DNA of 64,000 nt from Letharia columbiana. Lineage: Eukaryota > Ascomycota > Lecanoromycetes > Lecanorales > Parmeliaceae. Of the stretch, positions 33,239 to 44,507 are shown piece after piece (the first letter of the stretch is position 1; each line of letters begins with the position of its first letter). The translations under genes were made by a program, and so were the position numbers. A model generated the notes under the pieces. It did not search any database. It was not told the DNA's origin and was given only the letters and a program-made list of their open reading frames with translations. The DNA is taken from contig NW_023501040.1 of the NCBI RefSeq assembly GCF_014066305.1, positions 1,152,001-1,216,000 of the forward strand, given 5' to 3'.

Positions 33239-34337
33239 CCTTGTGGACGTAGAATAGTATGTTACTGTGTCCAGCTCAGCAAGTGATCATAAACCTTCTG
33301 TCGAAGACTGAAGGCTTACGATTAATCGGCAGTATTCGGAAATAAGATTGAGGGGTATGGTATCACAATGATAGTGGGCTGGCTAGAAGTGAGGTGTCAG
33401 ATGAAAGACTATCTATGGTGTGAAGCCCACGGATGTAAGTAGTGCCAAGCCACGCTAGGCCTGATTGGGGCGCATGCGTGGAAGGTAGGCTGGAAGGTAG
33501 GCTGGAACCGTGACATGAGGTGATGAGGAGGGTTTTCGTAGCTGAGGGAAAAAAATCGTGGAACTAAGCATGATATTCTCATAAAATGAAGACTTCGGCC
33601 TGAGACTTGAAGTCGTTTGATTTGCGATATTCCGACCGCCGTTAGTAAATGTGCGTGCATCAAGGTGGAGCGTCACAGAAATGGCAAGGAAATCTTGATA
33701 GGGCTGGAAGTTTCACTACACCTACCCGGCGCCGAGGGTTTAGATAAGCAAGCTCCGCACAGCCACCAATAATAATAATAATAATGCAAGGCTGACTGAG
33801 ATATGGAAATCTGAGGTAATCAGCGATCTAAAGAAGTCCTTTCACCTTTTCAACTGGCATGAGCAAGGAAGACTACTGGATAAATCATTTACCCTACCTC
33901 TGCCCATTGATGGGATCTAAATTCCATTAAAAGTGTCTTTGGCCTGCCTTTTCAATACTTCTAGAGCATTAACAAAGCCGACAACACTTTCCTACTACTA
34001 TTACCCCGTTGCTTGATCTTCGATCACCTGAGCTTTCCTTTTTTTCGCACTGTGAGCTTAAGAATACTCTGGCCAGCTCTCGCATTACCGGTAGCAACCA
34101 GTCAGCGCCGTGCTCTCTTTATAATTATACTGAACGACGTTCACATGGCATACTCTGGCTAGCACTTGGATCTGTGGCATCCGCAAGTGGGAAAGATCTT
34201 TACTTGCAAGCATATCAACGTTTTGCCTGTTTATAAAACCCAGGCCATCCCGCGAAGTACTGCTTTGACAGGCCATCTATTCTGTGTTCCTGCAACACTC
34301 TAGGCATCGCCCCTTTTAGCTTTCGAGTCAACGCGCC
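33239..34337. other. divergent intergenic region
   Basis: This is presumably the promoter region of the two flanking, divergent F-box-like genes. It has an (AAT)5 microsatellite at about 33769-33783 and a short GGTAGGCTGGAA duplication near 33485-33505. No gene is seen. Confidence 0.4.
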
Positions 34338-35033
34338 ATGTCTCCAACGACCATCTCCACCATCCCAGAAGAGCTCCGCCAAGAAATCATCAGCTACCTC
34401 AACTACGACGACGCCTGGTCCCTGAAAAAAACATCCACCCTCTTCTATCGCGTCGTCGAAATTCCAACCATCAAAAGTTTCCTAGCTTACCCATACGGGC
34501 CGTCGTTAGGCATGCTCGAGGAATGGCAAATCATACCGCAAGGCTATGAAACGTGCTTCTACTGCAACCGCCTCCTGCAGAAGGAACATTTCAGCCGCTT
34601 CCAGCGCCATCTAACGGCAGCCAGACACCACACGCTCTGCTTCAACTATGCCACCTGGAACCCAGCGCAACACTACTGTCTCGACTGCGGCGTCAGACAT
34701 CACCACTACCCAGGCGGCAAGAGAATCTACGTCGGTTTCGGAGATCCCGGATACAAAGACGAAGCCGTCATGCCTTGCGAACATTGCGGTACCCTGGTCG
34801 ACTACGAGCCATGGGATTTCAGATTCTGTCCCGAGTGCAATGGACTCCTTGGCGCCGACGAACTTAGGTCCCGATGGATTCACAACACATCCTCATCGGA
34901 CTCGCATCTGGAAACGGAGGTTGCAGGTCATGAGAACCAGTCTGAAGAAGTCACGGAGCCTGAGAGCAAGGCTCATGAGGATGCTGAACCGGGGTCTTTG
35001 TTGGCTTTGATAGGCGAGCGTCTGCTCTTCTAA
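34338..35033 (+). CDS. F-box protein with Cys-rich zinc-binding region, 231 aa
   Basis: A single exon from a well-placed ATG. Residues 7-40 are an F-box (STIPEELRQEIISYLNYDDA, LKKTSTLFYRVVEI). Residues about 70-180 carry four CxxC pairs (CFYC, CLDC, CEHC, CPEC), with HHTLC and GVRHHHYPGG between them. The pattern suggests two zinc sites, and this combination is common in small fungal F-box proteins. The last 45 residues are acidic and probably disordered. It may serve as a substrate adaptor for an SCF ligase; the substrate is unknown. No intron or lesion is apparent. Confidence 0.88.
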   Translation: MSPTTISTIPEELRQEIISYLNYDDAWSLKKTSTLFYRVVEIPTIKSFLAYPYGPSLGMLEEWQIIPQGYETCFYCNRLLQKEHFSRFQRHLTAARHHTLCFNYATWNPAQHYCLDCGVRHHHYPGGKRIYVGFGDPGYKDEAVMPCEHCGTLVDYEPWDFRFCPECNGLLGADELRSRWIHNTSSSDSHLETEVAGHENQSEEVTEPESKAHEDAEPGSLLALIGERLLF

Positions 35034-36059
35034 ATTTGCCGGAAACGAGCATTGAGAGCGTCAGAGAAGAAGGGAAGGTAAGGGAAGGGGAAGGGGACAC
35101 TGTGTATGACAATATCCGAAACAGGACGTTGATCAGGGATAATACGTCTCTGACGCAGAAACGGTTGACTGTACTGCAATTCGACTGAGTTCATCAAGTG
35201 AGCTACATAGCTTGTGGTGGTTTCAGCGTCGAGTTGGTGCATTGGTCTCACGTATGACGAAATTCAAGTAAATATTTTAATGTGACCAAGAGAGGCACAT
35301 CCAGCGTGGGCGTACAGCACTCCTCAGTGTGTTATCTGCTCAGCAGGGTCGTCTTGTTCTCTCCCAAAAATGTCGTTATGACGTATTCAGACTCAGCCTC
35401 TGATGCCTGGCCCAAATCCATGAAGATTGTGTGTGGAAAATGGGTACTCTTGCCGAGTTCAAAGTCTCCAGAGAGATGGCATCAGGCCACTAGATATGGA
35501 ATTTTATATAGACGCTGCTTCATGCAAAGATAAAGACCATGTTATCAAGTGCAATGCATGAGATTATGGAATCCACAAAAGGCGCAATATTTAAATCATG
35601 TCAATCGGGCTCGCCACCTAGCTAGCAGACAAAGAACGGAGAGAAGGCGGGGGAAAGGAAGAGAAGAATGGAGAGAAACTGATTCGATGATGTTGATGTA
35701 GGTCTGATGCAGAATTCTTGGACCTGCATGGCGTGTGGTAATGTGCGCTAGTCCCGATACAATATAGCTTTGTCAGCCCTGTAAGGCGAGAAGGGCAGTA
35801 CCGTTCTCGATACTCTTCAGTAAAAGGAGTAGTCCACAAGGCGCGATGACCAGTCAGACTGTGTGCAGCATGTTACTATAGAGATTAAGCCTTACGATCT
35901 TCTGTGCGTGTGGGACAACAGCGAGAGTTGTCAGCAGCTTCGCTGACGTGCTGAAGTCTTGGGAGGGACATGTCGTCATCGTCCGTCTTTCTTTCTTTCT
36001 TTCCTTTCCCCTCCAATATCCGGCATCTGCAGAACGCGTACGGATAAGACCCATCAATC
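35034..36059. other. intergenic, nothing recognised
   Basis: A CTTT-type microsatellite lies at about 35985-36008, just 5' of the epimerase gene. No gene is supported. Confidence 0.4.
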
Positions 36060-37070
36060 ATGGCACTCAGAGTATGAATCAGTATCTACCATCTCCGCGA
36101 CGAGCTAACAATGATCACCAGACTCTCAATGCCAAAAATGCCGGAGCATTGGACAAAGACCTCATGAGCATCGGAGCCTTCTCCCTTGATCAACTGATGG
36201 AATTGGCCGGCCTCTCGGTCTCTCAAGCAGGTTCGTAGACAATTTGGTCTCTGAGACTGGCGATTCTGAAAAAGTCTGCGCTTAGTCTACCGTGTTCATC
36301 CACCAAGCAAAGGAAGGAAGATCTTGGTGGCATGTGGACCCGGCAACAACGGTATAGGATATAGCTGTCAAGTCTCTTTTATCTCAGCTTATAGATACAG
36401 GTGGCGATGGCCTCGTTGCCGCTCGTCATCTTTGGCACTACGGATATCAACCGACCATCTTCTATCCCAAGCAAAGCAAGAGCGACCTCTACGAGCGTCT
36501 GGCTACTCAGCTGAAGAATCTGGACGTGCCATTTACCGAAGATTTTAATGGCTCCTTGAAGACTACAGATCATGTAGTAGACGCCATCTTCGGTATTGCC
36601 AGTAAAGCTCCAAGACCCGTCTCGAAACTCACGTTCTCCAGGATTTAGTTTCTCGGGCGAGGTGCGAGACCCTTTCAAGGATCCGATCATTGCTATGGAG
36701 ACCACCAAAGTCCCTGTACTATCTGTCGACGCACCATCGTCATGGAGTATCGAAGATGGTCCGCCCGCATCAGGCCCAGGTGCCAAATTCCATCCAGCAA
36801 CTTTAATCAGTCTGACTGCACCAAAGCCGCTTGTTAAGCATTTCACGGGCACGCACTTCGTTGGTGGAAGGTAATTTCCTCACTCATTATATTACCAAGG
36901 TTCTTCGTATCATAGGCTTATCGGACAGGTTCATACCGCAGTCCGTCGCAGAGAAGTATGATCTAGATATTCCAGATTACCAGGGTGTGGATCAAATCGC
37001 CGAGATTGGCGGTACCGGTACGGAGGCCAAGAAAGAAAAGGTCGTGGGGCTTGCGGAACGGCAAGGGTAG
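36060..37070 (+). CDS. NAD(P)H-hydrate epimerase (YjeF N-terminal/NAXE family)
   Basis: Six exons (36060-36071, 36122-36230, 36286-36351, 36401-36592, 36642-36870, 36929-37070) join in frame to 249 residues, the usual length. The first exon holds only four codons (MALR). Introns are 49-58 nt; the first contains GCTAACA. Conserved NAXE features are AFSLDQLMELAGLSVSQA, the phosphate-binding VACGPGNNGGDGLVAARHL, VVDAIFGFSFSGEVRDPF, VLSVDAPSSWSIEDG and LISLTAPKPLVKHF. The enzyme epimerises R-NAD(P)HX to S-NAD(P)HX so that a dehydratase can repair damaged cofactor. It is a housekeeping metabolite-repair gene. No mitochondrial targeting sequence is apparent from this start. Confidence 0.95.
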
Positions 37071-37423
37071 GTGATCAAAAAACAACATCAATTCGAGGAA
37101 GAATGCTCAGCTCAGTCATCACTGAATGCACTCTCACATTCTGATATGTATGTAGACACCACTTGTGAGGAGAAGAAGAGTAAAGAAAGTTCTTATAACT
37201 CCATCACTCTATTTTGTACTGTCTTTCTGAAAGCCAATTGTCGATGAGCACCTTCCTATCGCGAGCTAGCGCAAGTGTCCGATAGCGGAACCTTTGTCGT
37301 CAGACCGCGACTTCCATTCAGACATTATCTTTTTGGCCCATGGCATAGGTATCGTATATCGTATGAATACTTTATGGTGCTGTCGATTGCTACTACGCAC
37401 TACAGTAACGAAAAGTACTTCAA
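37071..37423. other. short intergenic spacer
   Basis: The spacer between two genes in the same direction should hold the epimerase 3' end and the amidase promoter. No other feature is seen. Confidence 0.4.
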
Positions 37424-39076
37424 ATGCATCCTACAAATGCCGCTTTGACAGTTTTGGCATCGTTCGCTCTCGTCATCGACATCACGTTTGCTCAAATCGA
37501 TAGCTACGACGTACGAGAGTCTACAATCGAAGGAGTCCACAATGCCCTCTACAGCGATCTTACGTCCTGCCGCAGCCTTGTCGAGTCGTTCATCGCCCGC
37601 ATTGAAGCATACAACCCCACCATAAATGCCATCATCACACTGAACCCAAATGCATTATCAATCGCGGACCAGAAGGATTATGCTCTGGCCGCCGGAAATG
37701 CAACCGGGGCTCTGTTCTGCATCCCAGTGCTAGTGAAGGACAATTATGATACTTCGGACATGAATACAACAGGCGGATGTTTGGACCTCGCAAATTCACA
37801 ACCAACAGTCGACGCAGCCGTTGTTACTGCCCTGAAAAACGCTGGCGCCATCATCCTAGGCAAAACGAACCTCCACGAACTAGCTTTGGAAGGCTTGACT
37901 GTTTCATCGCTCGGCGGTCAGACGGTCAATCCCTATGATCACACCCGGACCCCAGGTGGCAGCTCCGGAGGCACAGGCGCGGCGGTTGCAGCATCTTTTG
38001 CCGTTTTCGGCACTGGGACAGACACAGTCAATTCGCTGCGCAGTCCCGCAAGTGCAAATAGTTTGTTCAGTGTCCGACCTACTAGGGGTTTGATATCTCG
38101 CGCGGGTATCATTCCCATCTCTTTCACTCAAGATGCCATTGGACCAATTGCTCGGAACGTTGATGATCTCGCTGTTGCTCTCACGGTCATGGCAAGCGTT
38201 GGCTACGATCCTGACGACAATGCTACAGCCTTGATACCGTTCAGCTCAGTTGGTCAAGACTACTCTGCTGCGCTCTACGGCGGCTCTCTCAAAGGCATGC
38301 GTTTTGGCCTGGTCGAAGGCTTCTTCAACCGCACAGCTAGCAACGAAACAACACCGGTCAATCAAGTTTTCAATGGCGTAAATGCTACACTTACCAACGC
38401 TGGTGCGACCGTCGTCACTATTACGTCGAATATTTTCAACTCCACTGCCATTAGCAACGCCTTTGATACCCAGAGATTCGAGTACCGTCAAGAGATGGAT
38501 ACGTACCTATCACGGGCTTCCCTCCAGGGTACACATCCATCAACATTAGCCGGATTGTACTCCAGTGGCAAATACCTCGTGATACCAAGTCAATATTCCT
38601 ACGTCGACACTTCTCTCGTGTCATCGACCGACAACATTACTTACGCAGGCATTAAACTTGGAATCCAAAATCTCACAGTCGCCCTCGAGAATACGTTCAA
38701 GGCCCACTCGCTCGACGCTCTAATCTACCCCGAGCAAGCCAACCTCGTCGTCAAAACCGGATCGCCTTCTCAATCCGGCCGCAACGGCATCCTAGCCGCG
38801 GTCACCGGCTTTCCAGTCGTGACCGTTCCGGCCGGCTTCTCGCCAAGTACCGCGGATGCGCCGGTAGGGATCCCGATCGGTATGGAGATCTTGGGCATGC
38901 CGTGGACGGAGGCGAGGCTGTTGAACACGGCGAAATTGATCGCAGAGGTGATGAGAGTGAGGCGGATGCCGAAAGGTACGGAAGCCGCCGTCGAGAGCGT
39001 GCGGTTGGGAGAAGTGCCGAAGATCGTGCCAGATACGAGGGATATACCTAGGGCTTATCCGGTTGGGATCCTGTAG
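37424..39076 (+). CDS. secreted amidase-signature family hydrolase, 550 aa
   Basis: A single exon. Residues 1-24 are a signal peptide (LTVLASFALVIDITFAQ). The amidase signature fold is clear: Lys105 in PVLVKDNYDT, the cis-Ser at residue 180 in GGSSGG, and the nucleophile Ser204 in GTDTVNSLRSPAS complete the Ser-Ser-Lys triad. The segment before the nucleophile reads TVN instead of the bacterial GG, as I recall for many fungal secreted members. The downstream RPTRGLISRAGIIP and QDAIGPIARNVDDLA motifs are conserved. Many N-glycosylation sites (NAT, NTT, NRT, NET, NST, NIT, NLT) agree with secretion. The substrate is an amide or ester of unknown identity. The gene is intact and follows the epimerase gene on the same strand. 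Confidence 0.93.
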   Translation: MHPTNAALTVLASFALVIDITFAQIDSYDVRESTIEGVHNALYSDLTSCRSLVESFIARIEAYNPTINAIITLNPNALSIADQKDYALAAGNATGALFCIPVLVKDNYDTSDMNTTGGCLDLANSQPTVDAAVVTALKNAGAIILGKTNLHELALEGLTVSSLGGQTVNPYDHTRTPGGSSGGTGAAVAASFAVFGTGTDTVNSLRSPASANSLFSVRPTRGLISRAGIIPISFTQDAIGPIARNVDDLAVALTVMASVGYDPDDNATALIPFSSVGQDYSAALYGGSLKGMRFGLVEGFFNRTASNETTPVNQVFNGVNATLTNAGATVVTITSNIFNSTAISNAFDTQRFEYRQEMDTYLSRASLQGTHPSTLAGLYSSGKYLVIPSQYSYVDTSLVSSTDNITYAGIKLGIQNLTVALENTFKAHSLDALIYPEQANLVVKTGSPSQSGRNGILAAVTGFPVVTVPAGFSPSTADAPVGIPIGMEILGMPWTEARLLNTAKLIAEVMRVRRMPKGTEAAVESVRLGEVPKIVPDTRDIPRAYPVGIL

Positions 39077-39839
39077 GCGAGGCACTGTCTTTAATCATAC
39101 TTCTGATGAGTTGTGAAACTTGGCATGCGAATTTATCACGAAGTTCGATGTTAACAAGGGTCGACGTCGAAAGGAAACAATGATGTGATCCGTCCCATGA
39201 GGTCCCAAGACAACGGTGCCCAAAATCCCATGCTCCCGCTCCGCTGAGCGAGCTCCAAAACTACCGCCCGAAGTAAGATTTTGGCGCCGTGGAGGCCAAA
39301 TGTGGACTAGCGTCAGACTCGCGTATGCAAACACTCAGCGCGTAGTATGTACAGCCCGCCAAACTTACAACCATCACCCCTCTACTTCCCTTTGTTCCTG
39401 ATCACCATCATCTGATCACCTATCATCCATAGCAGGATGAGACGGACTTGTGAAGAAATGACATCCCTGTCCTTCTCGATCAGCTTCGCCCCAGGTCTTT
39501 CAGGGCCTGATGGCGCTCGTCGCCACATCTGCATACATGACATCGCTCAGATTCGAAACCGTCATGTTTGATGAACGTCTCGGAGAATTCGAGGTACAGT
39601 TGATCGCTGAAACCTATCTCCACTCCCCAGGCTGTGACATGCAGGGGCGGGCCGGGATTGGAAGAGGGGGCTTAGGGGCGCAACGGAACGGCGCGGACGT
39701 ATCACAACAACTGTCGATTAGGGCACCCCAGGATTACAGAATATTTGAATTTCCTATATAACCTCACACAGTCTTAGTCTATGCACATGAAGAGTAATCG
39801 CGACACTGGATTATCTTGTAGTGTGGAAGCAGCCGTTGT

Positions 39840-40085
39840 ATCGGAACTTCAAAATTTTACCTCGCTATTTTTTTGCCAGCTATCTCGAGAAAATCTAAGA
39901 ATTTATTAATTTTTATTTATAATAGAACGAATAATTAAAATTTTATAATTGATTTCTTAATCTCTCGTATAATTATTAAATCTATAAAGTTTTTAGAGCG
40001 TTGTAAGTTATCGTTGTGAGGCTATTCAAGAAAGCCTTTTTTTTTTTTTAGATGGGGTCTAAAATCGCGATTCTATTTCCCAATA
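39840..40085. other. AT-rich island
   Basis: About 250 bases consisting mostly of A and T, with TAA/TTA dense in every frame and a T12 run near 40039-40051. It could be an old RIP-mutated insertion, but no ends can be defined. Confidence 0.45.
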
Positions 40086-40689
40086 TTAAGAAAATAGGGG
40101 TATCAAACTTTCGGGCTGTGAGCCGTTGTGGAACGTACACTGAATTGCAACGAGCGTATTTTTGATGTTCGGTCGGAACCCCTGAGTTTTACCTTGGCCT
40201 TGGAGCGTACTGTGTCTGGATCACTCTCATAGTCTAGAGAGGTACAGTATGGGCAGCAATCTGAAGTACGAGGGCGCGTTACATTTACCATGTACTTCTA
40301 TCATATCGCCTTGATATCCAAAAATGCAATTAGGGGGTTCAAACAGTGGTTCGACAGTAGATCGCCCGTGACGCTAAATTAGTCTCCGTTAGCTTAAAGA
40401 CGAAACCTATAAGTACCTTAAGGTACGAGTGCCGCCGCCCCACCATAAACTTGAACTTGAGCTTGTCCTGTTGTATCTCTGCTTCTTTCTTACGAATCTC
40501 ACCTCAATGCTTGCTTTCGTCCTTCCTCTGTGCGGCGCGCGTAGCGTTCTCGTATATTTATTACCTTCTATCATTGCATGTCTCATGCCAACTTTCTTCC
40601 AACTTTCTCCCGCCACCCCTTCGCCTCTTCCCGGCGATCGCCCCCCCATGTAACCACCCTAAGGGAACTTTGGGGCCATGTGCTCCTCC

Positions 40690-41280
40690 GGTGATGAGAT
40701 CGCGTTGTATCAAATTGTAGGATCCTGCACATGGCAAGGCGTACTTGCGAGCCACCTTCGGCCTATGTTTGACGACGGATTTCGTGGAAATGTGCTCCAT
40801 TGATGGTGAAACCTCGGTCTATCAATTAGCAGGACGCTGGACAGGCCATGGCACGGTCGGAAGCCACCTTCGGCGTATGTTTGAAGAGCGAGTCTCGTCG
40901 ACGCGTTCCCCTTCAATGATGAAAAGCCATTTGATCCACTTGCGGGATCTTAGAGGGGCAAAGGAGAAGATACGAGCCACCTCCGACCAGAGTGTGGAAA
41001 ACCGAGCTTGGTGCACTTGTTGCCCCCTGATGACGAGAGATCAGTACGTTTTCTCGAAGGACCTTGGACGGGTCATTGTGTCAGCTTGCGGGACCTTGGA
41101 CAGACAAAGGCAAAGCTGTGAGCCATCTCCAACAACTTTTTGAAAACAGGGCATTTTGGAGATGTGCCGCATCGAATATGTTAGATCAGAGTATCGACTT
41201 GCAGCATTGTGGAGAGATCGTTGTATCAAGTTGCGGGACCTTGGACCGGTAAGGTAAAGTTGGGAGATGGAAACTTCTGA
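40690..41280. repeat. degenerate tandem array, 4-5 copies of about 110-120 bp
   Basis: A phrase like GTTGTATCAANTTGCGGGA is followed by CCTTGGACAGGCCAAGG and then GAGCCACCTTCGGC. The set begins near 40704, 40813, 40930, 41083 and 41218. In one frame per unit it reads as a similar peptide: LYQIVGSCTWQGVLASHLRP, VYQLAGRWTGHGTVGSHLRR and CQLAGPWTDKGKAVSHLQQL. Frames drift between units through small indels. Confidence 0.6.
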
Positions 41281-41525
41281 AGCATAGATCAAAGGTAAGT
41301 GGAGAATTAGTTTATGAGAATGGGAGTCTCGTGCGTTTTCAAGCCACAAGAAGAATTGTTGGCAGTGTTATAAAGCTACTTGCTGTGTCTCTATTATTGC
41401 ACGAAAATCCACTCATTTGCTCACAATTCTCAAGCCTTGTCTACTATTTTTCTGCTAACTCATTGCCACTGCTACGACACATCAACAACCCTGTGCCAGC
41501 AGTTATCACACATTCCACCGCCGTC

Positions 41526-42427
41526 ATGATGCGACTTTTTCTCCTCTCTTCCCTGTTCTCTACCGCTCTGAGCATTGTTCTCCCGGCTGAGTGAGTATCC
41601 TCAACGCCTTCTGAATCACCTGACTAATGACGGAAAGACGTGACACTGTTGCCTTCGAAGTCGCGGGGCGCGATCTCGTCCCGCGGGCAGATTCGCATTC
41701 GACCTCGGTAACCATGGATCCCACGAGGCTCAGCTATGGCAATCTCAAACCGGCCGATGTTATGCAGCACCTTAGCGGTCCCTGCAACGACCAGCTCACA
41801 GGGTGTGATTACGAAAACACTGGATCTCTGAACATACCGTCTGAGATGTATGTGGACGCGACAACGATTCCTATAGCTGGAACTCTCAAACTCAATCCAA
41901 AGGGAGACTTCTCTCTCGGCAATGGCTCGCAGTTCGTCGACTGCATCGTCAAGAGTGTACCCTACGGTGCCCAGGTGAGTTCTTACATAATCCCTCGCTC
42001 GTGTGGTAGCGCAGGTTCTGGGATATTGTCTCAGAACCACCAACCTTGGCCATGCAGTCACCCATCCCCCTTGTCTACAGCTCGAGATTATGCTAGACAA
42101 AAACCACCGCTGACAGCTCGGACATGGACAGTGCAAGACTCAATCATGGAACCAACTCACCCTCAACCCAAAACCCCCACGCCCCCAAACTCCGTGGGCA
42201 CGGCGACATTCTGCACCATGAGCAACTTCGTGGAATGCAGCAGGACAGATACCGCCAACGGCGATTCTGCAGGCTATCTGCAGGTCGGGGTCAGCTTCAC
42301 GGCGGATGCGGGTTCCACGTTCGATTTCTGCAGTCTACTTTCCCTGTTCTCGGGTCTCACCGGCGTCCTCGGGCCCTTTTTTGGCACCGCGGCCTGGGCC
42401 TGTGACACCGGTTCGGGCGGTAAATAA
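41526..42427 (+). CDS. small secreted protein, unknown family
   Basis: Exon 1 (41526-41590) encodes a signal peptide (MMRLFLLSSLFSTALSIVLP). The intron 41591-41637 has GTGAGT and TGACTAAT, and it joins in phase to a frame that stays open to the stop at 42425-42427. The mature protein begins with a short pro-like part ending VPRAD, then a domain with GPCNDQLTGCDYENTGSLNI and GDFSLGNGSQFVDCIV. The C-terminus reads TATFCTMSNFVECS and AAWACDTGSGGK. A second intron is likely between 41974 (CAG then GTGAGT) and about 42034 or beyond. Reading straight through inserts a stretch of low-quality sequence (about 41975-42130), and the best in-frame acceptor is at 42033-42034. I do not recognise the family. 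Confidence 0.65.
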
Positions 42428-43262
42428 TCGCCGGGTGCAATCTTTCCCGCATGGAGGATGCGACAGGTGGACCGTTGGCTGTCGGGAAAGAGCAAGAGTG
42501 GAAGTATGGCGGCGGGGGACGGTGGATTGTCTTGGTGCTGTTTGTGACATCACTCGGAGCGCATTGTCATCGATACTTTCGACCGTATGAGTACTGTATG
42601 TGACGGCTTTATACCCTCAATAACACAGTGTAGCGGTGGTTCTTGATCTAATTGAAAGCCTGTTACACGCAAGCAATGATTTTGATGCCAGTGATCACCA
42701 GACGTCATATGCGTGCAACCCAGATAGTCCTTCACGACCGTGGTGCAATCATCCACCACTCTAAGAAAAAGGGCATCATTTTCCGAACTCATGCCGACCT
42801 GCAAACATTTTATGGCGCGCAGCTATCGTTACCGCTGTCGAGCCTATGCTTTTTGCTTGGATCCCGATTCAATCGCGATCCCGTGTTAATTACCGAATGG
42901 CCGAGGAAGGATGGGGGAAAGATCCCCTCCAAACGGCTTCAAAACGGCTTCAAATGTTGGTTTCGAGACGGGTATCGGCTACGTATTGAGTGAGCTTGTG
43001 CCTGGATCTCTTTGCACCGAGCGTGGTATCTGTTTCTTTGATGTTAGAGCGAACCGTACAGTTTTGGGTTGGTGGAAAGGGGGACGGGTCACAGCAGTCT
43101 GTTGATTTTTCTCAGAGGATCTTGTCTTGGTCTTGCCGAAGCACCGAACATGTAGAACGTGTACTCTCGTCAATGATGTGTGTATGTATCAACAAGCGCG
43201 AAACCACTCGCTCTCGTCAACATCTCCGAAGCACACCCCCCTCACTCCGCCATTTCCGACTG
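42428..43262. other. intergenic, convergent genes, nothing recognised
   Basis: The flanking genes converge here. No credible frame, RNA or repeat is seen. Confidence 0.4.
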
Positions 43263-44267
43263 TCATGCCAGGAACTCCCTAATTCTCCCATCCATCCACT
43301 TCGTATCGGCCTCACTCATCCCACCCCCCGCCGCATGCCCCCACACACTCTCAATCACGGCCAGTTCCCCCTTCCTCAGCAACCCAACCTCGACCTCGCT
43401 ATCCGCGACCGCGAAGTACTGATCCGTCCGACCCGGCATCACCAGCACCCGCGCCTCGATGCCCTCCAGCGCTCTCTCATAACTGCCATCGTCCCGCGTC
43501 GTGCCGACATCGCCCGCCTGCCACATGCGCGCGAGGATCAGCACGTCTTCGGCGTCCCATTCCTCAAAGGACTTCTCCATCACGTTGGCGATGTACTCCT
43601 CCACGCTCCCGAACCCGAGCGCGTTCTCCCACTGCCGTTCGCGGAACCAGGCGCCGCTGGTCAGCCAGGCGCAGTAGGCTCGTCCGAAGGCTCGGAGGCC
43701 GCGCAGGGGCCGGATGCCTTGGGCTCTGTACGCGCCGTCGGCGTAGTCGGCGCTGTTCAGCAGTGCGGTTTTGGGCCCTTCGAGGAAGGCGTAGTTGTGG
43801 CCGCTGGTGCGTGCGGAGCCGCAGATCACGACGGCGTTTTTCACGAAGGTGGGATACATGCTGGCCCAGTAGTATGCCTGCTGGCCGCCCATTGAGAAAC
43901 CGATGACGGCGTCTAACTCGCTTACGCCGAGGTGCTTTGAGAGGAGCTCGTATTGCGCGTGGATGCAGTCGCGGTAATCGAGGGTCTTGGGGAAGTTAGG
44001 GGTGTTTGAGGGAGAGGAGGATTCGCCGTTGCCGAGCATGGCTACGACGACGACATGGTGGGAGGAGAGTGCGCCGTTGTCTTCGTTGAAGGTGAGGGTT
44101 GTGTTGATTTTGCCGCCATAGCAGGTAGGTATGCAGACTACTTTGGAAGAAGAGGGGTTGTAAGAGCGATAGGCGACTTTGATGGGGATACTTGCGCCAG
44201 ATACGAAGGTGAAAGAGGGTATTTCATAGTATTCTACGCCCGTGGCATCATAGGTTGAGGAAGGCAT
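43263..44267 (-). CDS. MetX/homoserine O-acetyltransferase-like alpha/beta hydrolase, 334 aa
   Basis: A single exon from ATG 44267. The fold signature of the MetX-type alpha/beta hydrolases is complete. The nucleophile elbow is GFSMGGQQAYYWASMYP with Ser in G-x-S-x-G. The acid is in VMPGRTDQYF (Asp) and the base in ESVWGHAAGGG (His). The upstream AMLGNGESSSPSNTP and DYRDCIHAQYELLSKHLGV are also typical. True homoserine acetyltransferases are longer and carry a helical lid; at 334 residues this belongs to the shorter fungal subgroup, whose members are often annotated only as homoserine acetyltransferase-like. The acyl acceptor is therefore uncertain. It is presumably cytosolic since no targeting peptide is seen. 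Confidence 0.9.
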   Translation of the reverse strand: MPSSTYDATGVEYYEIPSFTFVSGASIPIKVAYRSYNPSSSKVVCIPTCYGGKINTTLTFNEDNGALSSHHVVVVAMLGNGESSSPSNTPNFPKTLDYRDCIHAQYELLSKHLGVSELDAVIGFSMGGQQAYYWASMYPTFVKNAVVICGSARTSGHNYAFLEGPKTALLNSADYADGAYRAQGIRPLRGLRAFGRAYCAWLTSGAWFRERQWENALGFGSVEEYIANVMEKSFEEWDAEDVLILARMWQAGDVGTTRDDGSYERALEGIEARVLVMPGRTDQYFAVADSEVEVGLLRKGELAVIESVWGHAAGGGMSEADTKWMDGRIREFLA

Positions 44268-44455
44268 TCTGCTCAGTGGAGTTTAATCAATGGAACAAGA
44301 TTTTGGGGAAGATAACATGAGCGCACGTAGACAGGTGGTGTGGACGTTTCCGCGTTTGTTATTGAGAGTAGAAGGGTGGAATTGGGCAAGCGACTTTAAT
44401 CTTTCACGATACACCACAAAGATCAAGCTCAAGAGTAGTTAGAACCATACGATGG

Positions 44456-44507
44456 ATGACATCACTACCTTCCTGATCGGTCCAAGGCGTGCCGTCACGT
44501 GAGCGGT
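44456..44507. repeat. dispersed repeat copy 1, with CACGTGA core
   Basis: GACATCACTACCTTCCTGAT, then CGTGCCGTCACGTGAG. It matches the segment at 46139-46191 over about 50 bases with a few substitutions and one-base indels. Confidence 0.6.

Larger units (their letters stand above)
39077..41525. other. 2.4-kb intergenic with AT-rich island and degenerate repeat array
   Basis: 39840-40085 is strongly AT-rich and stop-dense in all frames. 40690-41280 is a degenerate tandem array listed separately. No intact gene is seen. Confidence 0.45.

Noticed and set aside
42990..43895. Plus-strand frame of 301 codons
   Set aside because: It is the antisense shadow of the MetX-like gene, whose catalytic motifs are unmistakable on the minus strand.
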